From Anaerolineae bacterium (lineage in GTDB: Bacteria; Chloroflexota; Anaerolineae; Aggregatilineales; J027): DNA of 64,000 bases. The DNA lies in NCBI GenBank assembly GCA_008933735.1, contig WBUL01000009.1, forward strand, positions 112,850-176,849. Reading direction: 5' to 3'. The translations under genes were made by a program, and so were the position numbers. Shown here one piece after another: positions 63,907-64,000 of this stretch; positions within the stretch are counted from its first letter, which is position 1; each line of letters begins with the position of its first letter. A model generated the notes under the pieces. The model was given only the letters and a program-made list of their open reading frames with translations. It searched no databases and was not told the origin of the DNA.

Positions 63907-64000
63907 GTTGGCAGCGGCCTACGCTCCCAGGGGGTTTCCCCCCAAGTACCATCGGTGCAGGCGGGCTTAACGACCGGGTTCGAGATGGGACCGGGTGTAC
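63907..64000 (-). rRNA. rrf: 5S ribosomal RNA (partial, 5' part outside window)
   Basis: The plus strand holds the complement of the 3' part of 5S rRNA, with the conserved blocks read in reverse complement such as CCATCGGTGCAG and GGGTTCGAGATGGGACCGGGTG. The gene reads leftwards; the remainder and presumably the 16S and 23S genes lie beyond 64000. Confidence 0.9.

Overview
The window looks like a piece of a Chloroflexota chromosome, probably class Anaerolineae. This is an inference from style: very long secreted proteins with DUF11, SdrD-B-like, thrombospondin type 3 and RTX modules, Pro/Thr-rich stalks on envelope proteins, Tat and Sec binding-protein transporters, and moderate GC content. 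No 16S sequence is present. Only the 3' part of a 5S rRNA gene is seen, at the right edge on the minus strand.

Layout. 1-2430 (minus): a formate dehydrogenase-like molybdopterin oxidoreductase, translationally coupled to a mobA gene cut by the window edge. 2550-13343 (minus): one giant surface protein (3597 aa) that contains beta-helix, DUF11 and SdrD-B-like domains, an LPQTG sorting motif, a two-pass membrane hairpin and a complete sortase domain on the same chain. 13440-14357: a ROK sugar kinase. 14450-15346: a graveyard of gene remnants (IS630-type transposase, metallophosphoesterase, NB-ARC/STAND). 15353-24429: a LacI-controlled cassette with an Opp/Dpp-type ABC importer and a GH51 arabinofuranosidase. 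Its promoter and palindromic operators are visible, and IS630 remnants lie on both sides.

25163-32674: a divergent TetR-controlled cluster. Acyl-CoA synthetase and amidohydrolase read right. TetR, MaoC hydratase, SDR and a TrpX-type ABC importer read left. 33196-41277: a DeoR-led operon with a SsuBCA-like importer, M28 peptidase, SIS-domain isomerase/deglycase, beta-propeller glycosidase and PfkB kinase, which may use a glycosylated amine or Amadori-type compound. 41545-41815 is a LacI remnant that shares a 50-bp repeat with the 15-kb graveyard.

41923-47088 (minus): a second large secreted protein (thrombospondin type 3, SdrD-B-like and RTX repeats), divergent from a Wzz/BY-kinase and a DUF2723 membrane protein. 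50343-54852 (minus): two adjacent RelA/SpoT homologues with complementary lost catalytic sites. 54920-63752: an envelope and signalling block with a GAF-PAS histidine kinase, a LysM protein, an SH3 lipoprotein, a HEAT-repeat membrane protein, and a REC-PAS protein whose kinase module has lost its phospho-acceptor histidine and its G-boxes.

The most unusual items are the sortase-substrate fusion, the split RelA/SpoT pair, the degenerate REC-kinase and the putative Amadori-type operon. All functional calls rest on motifs read by eye. No database search was run.
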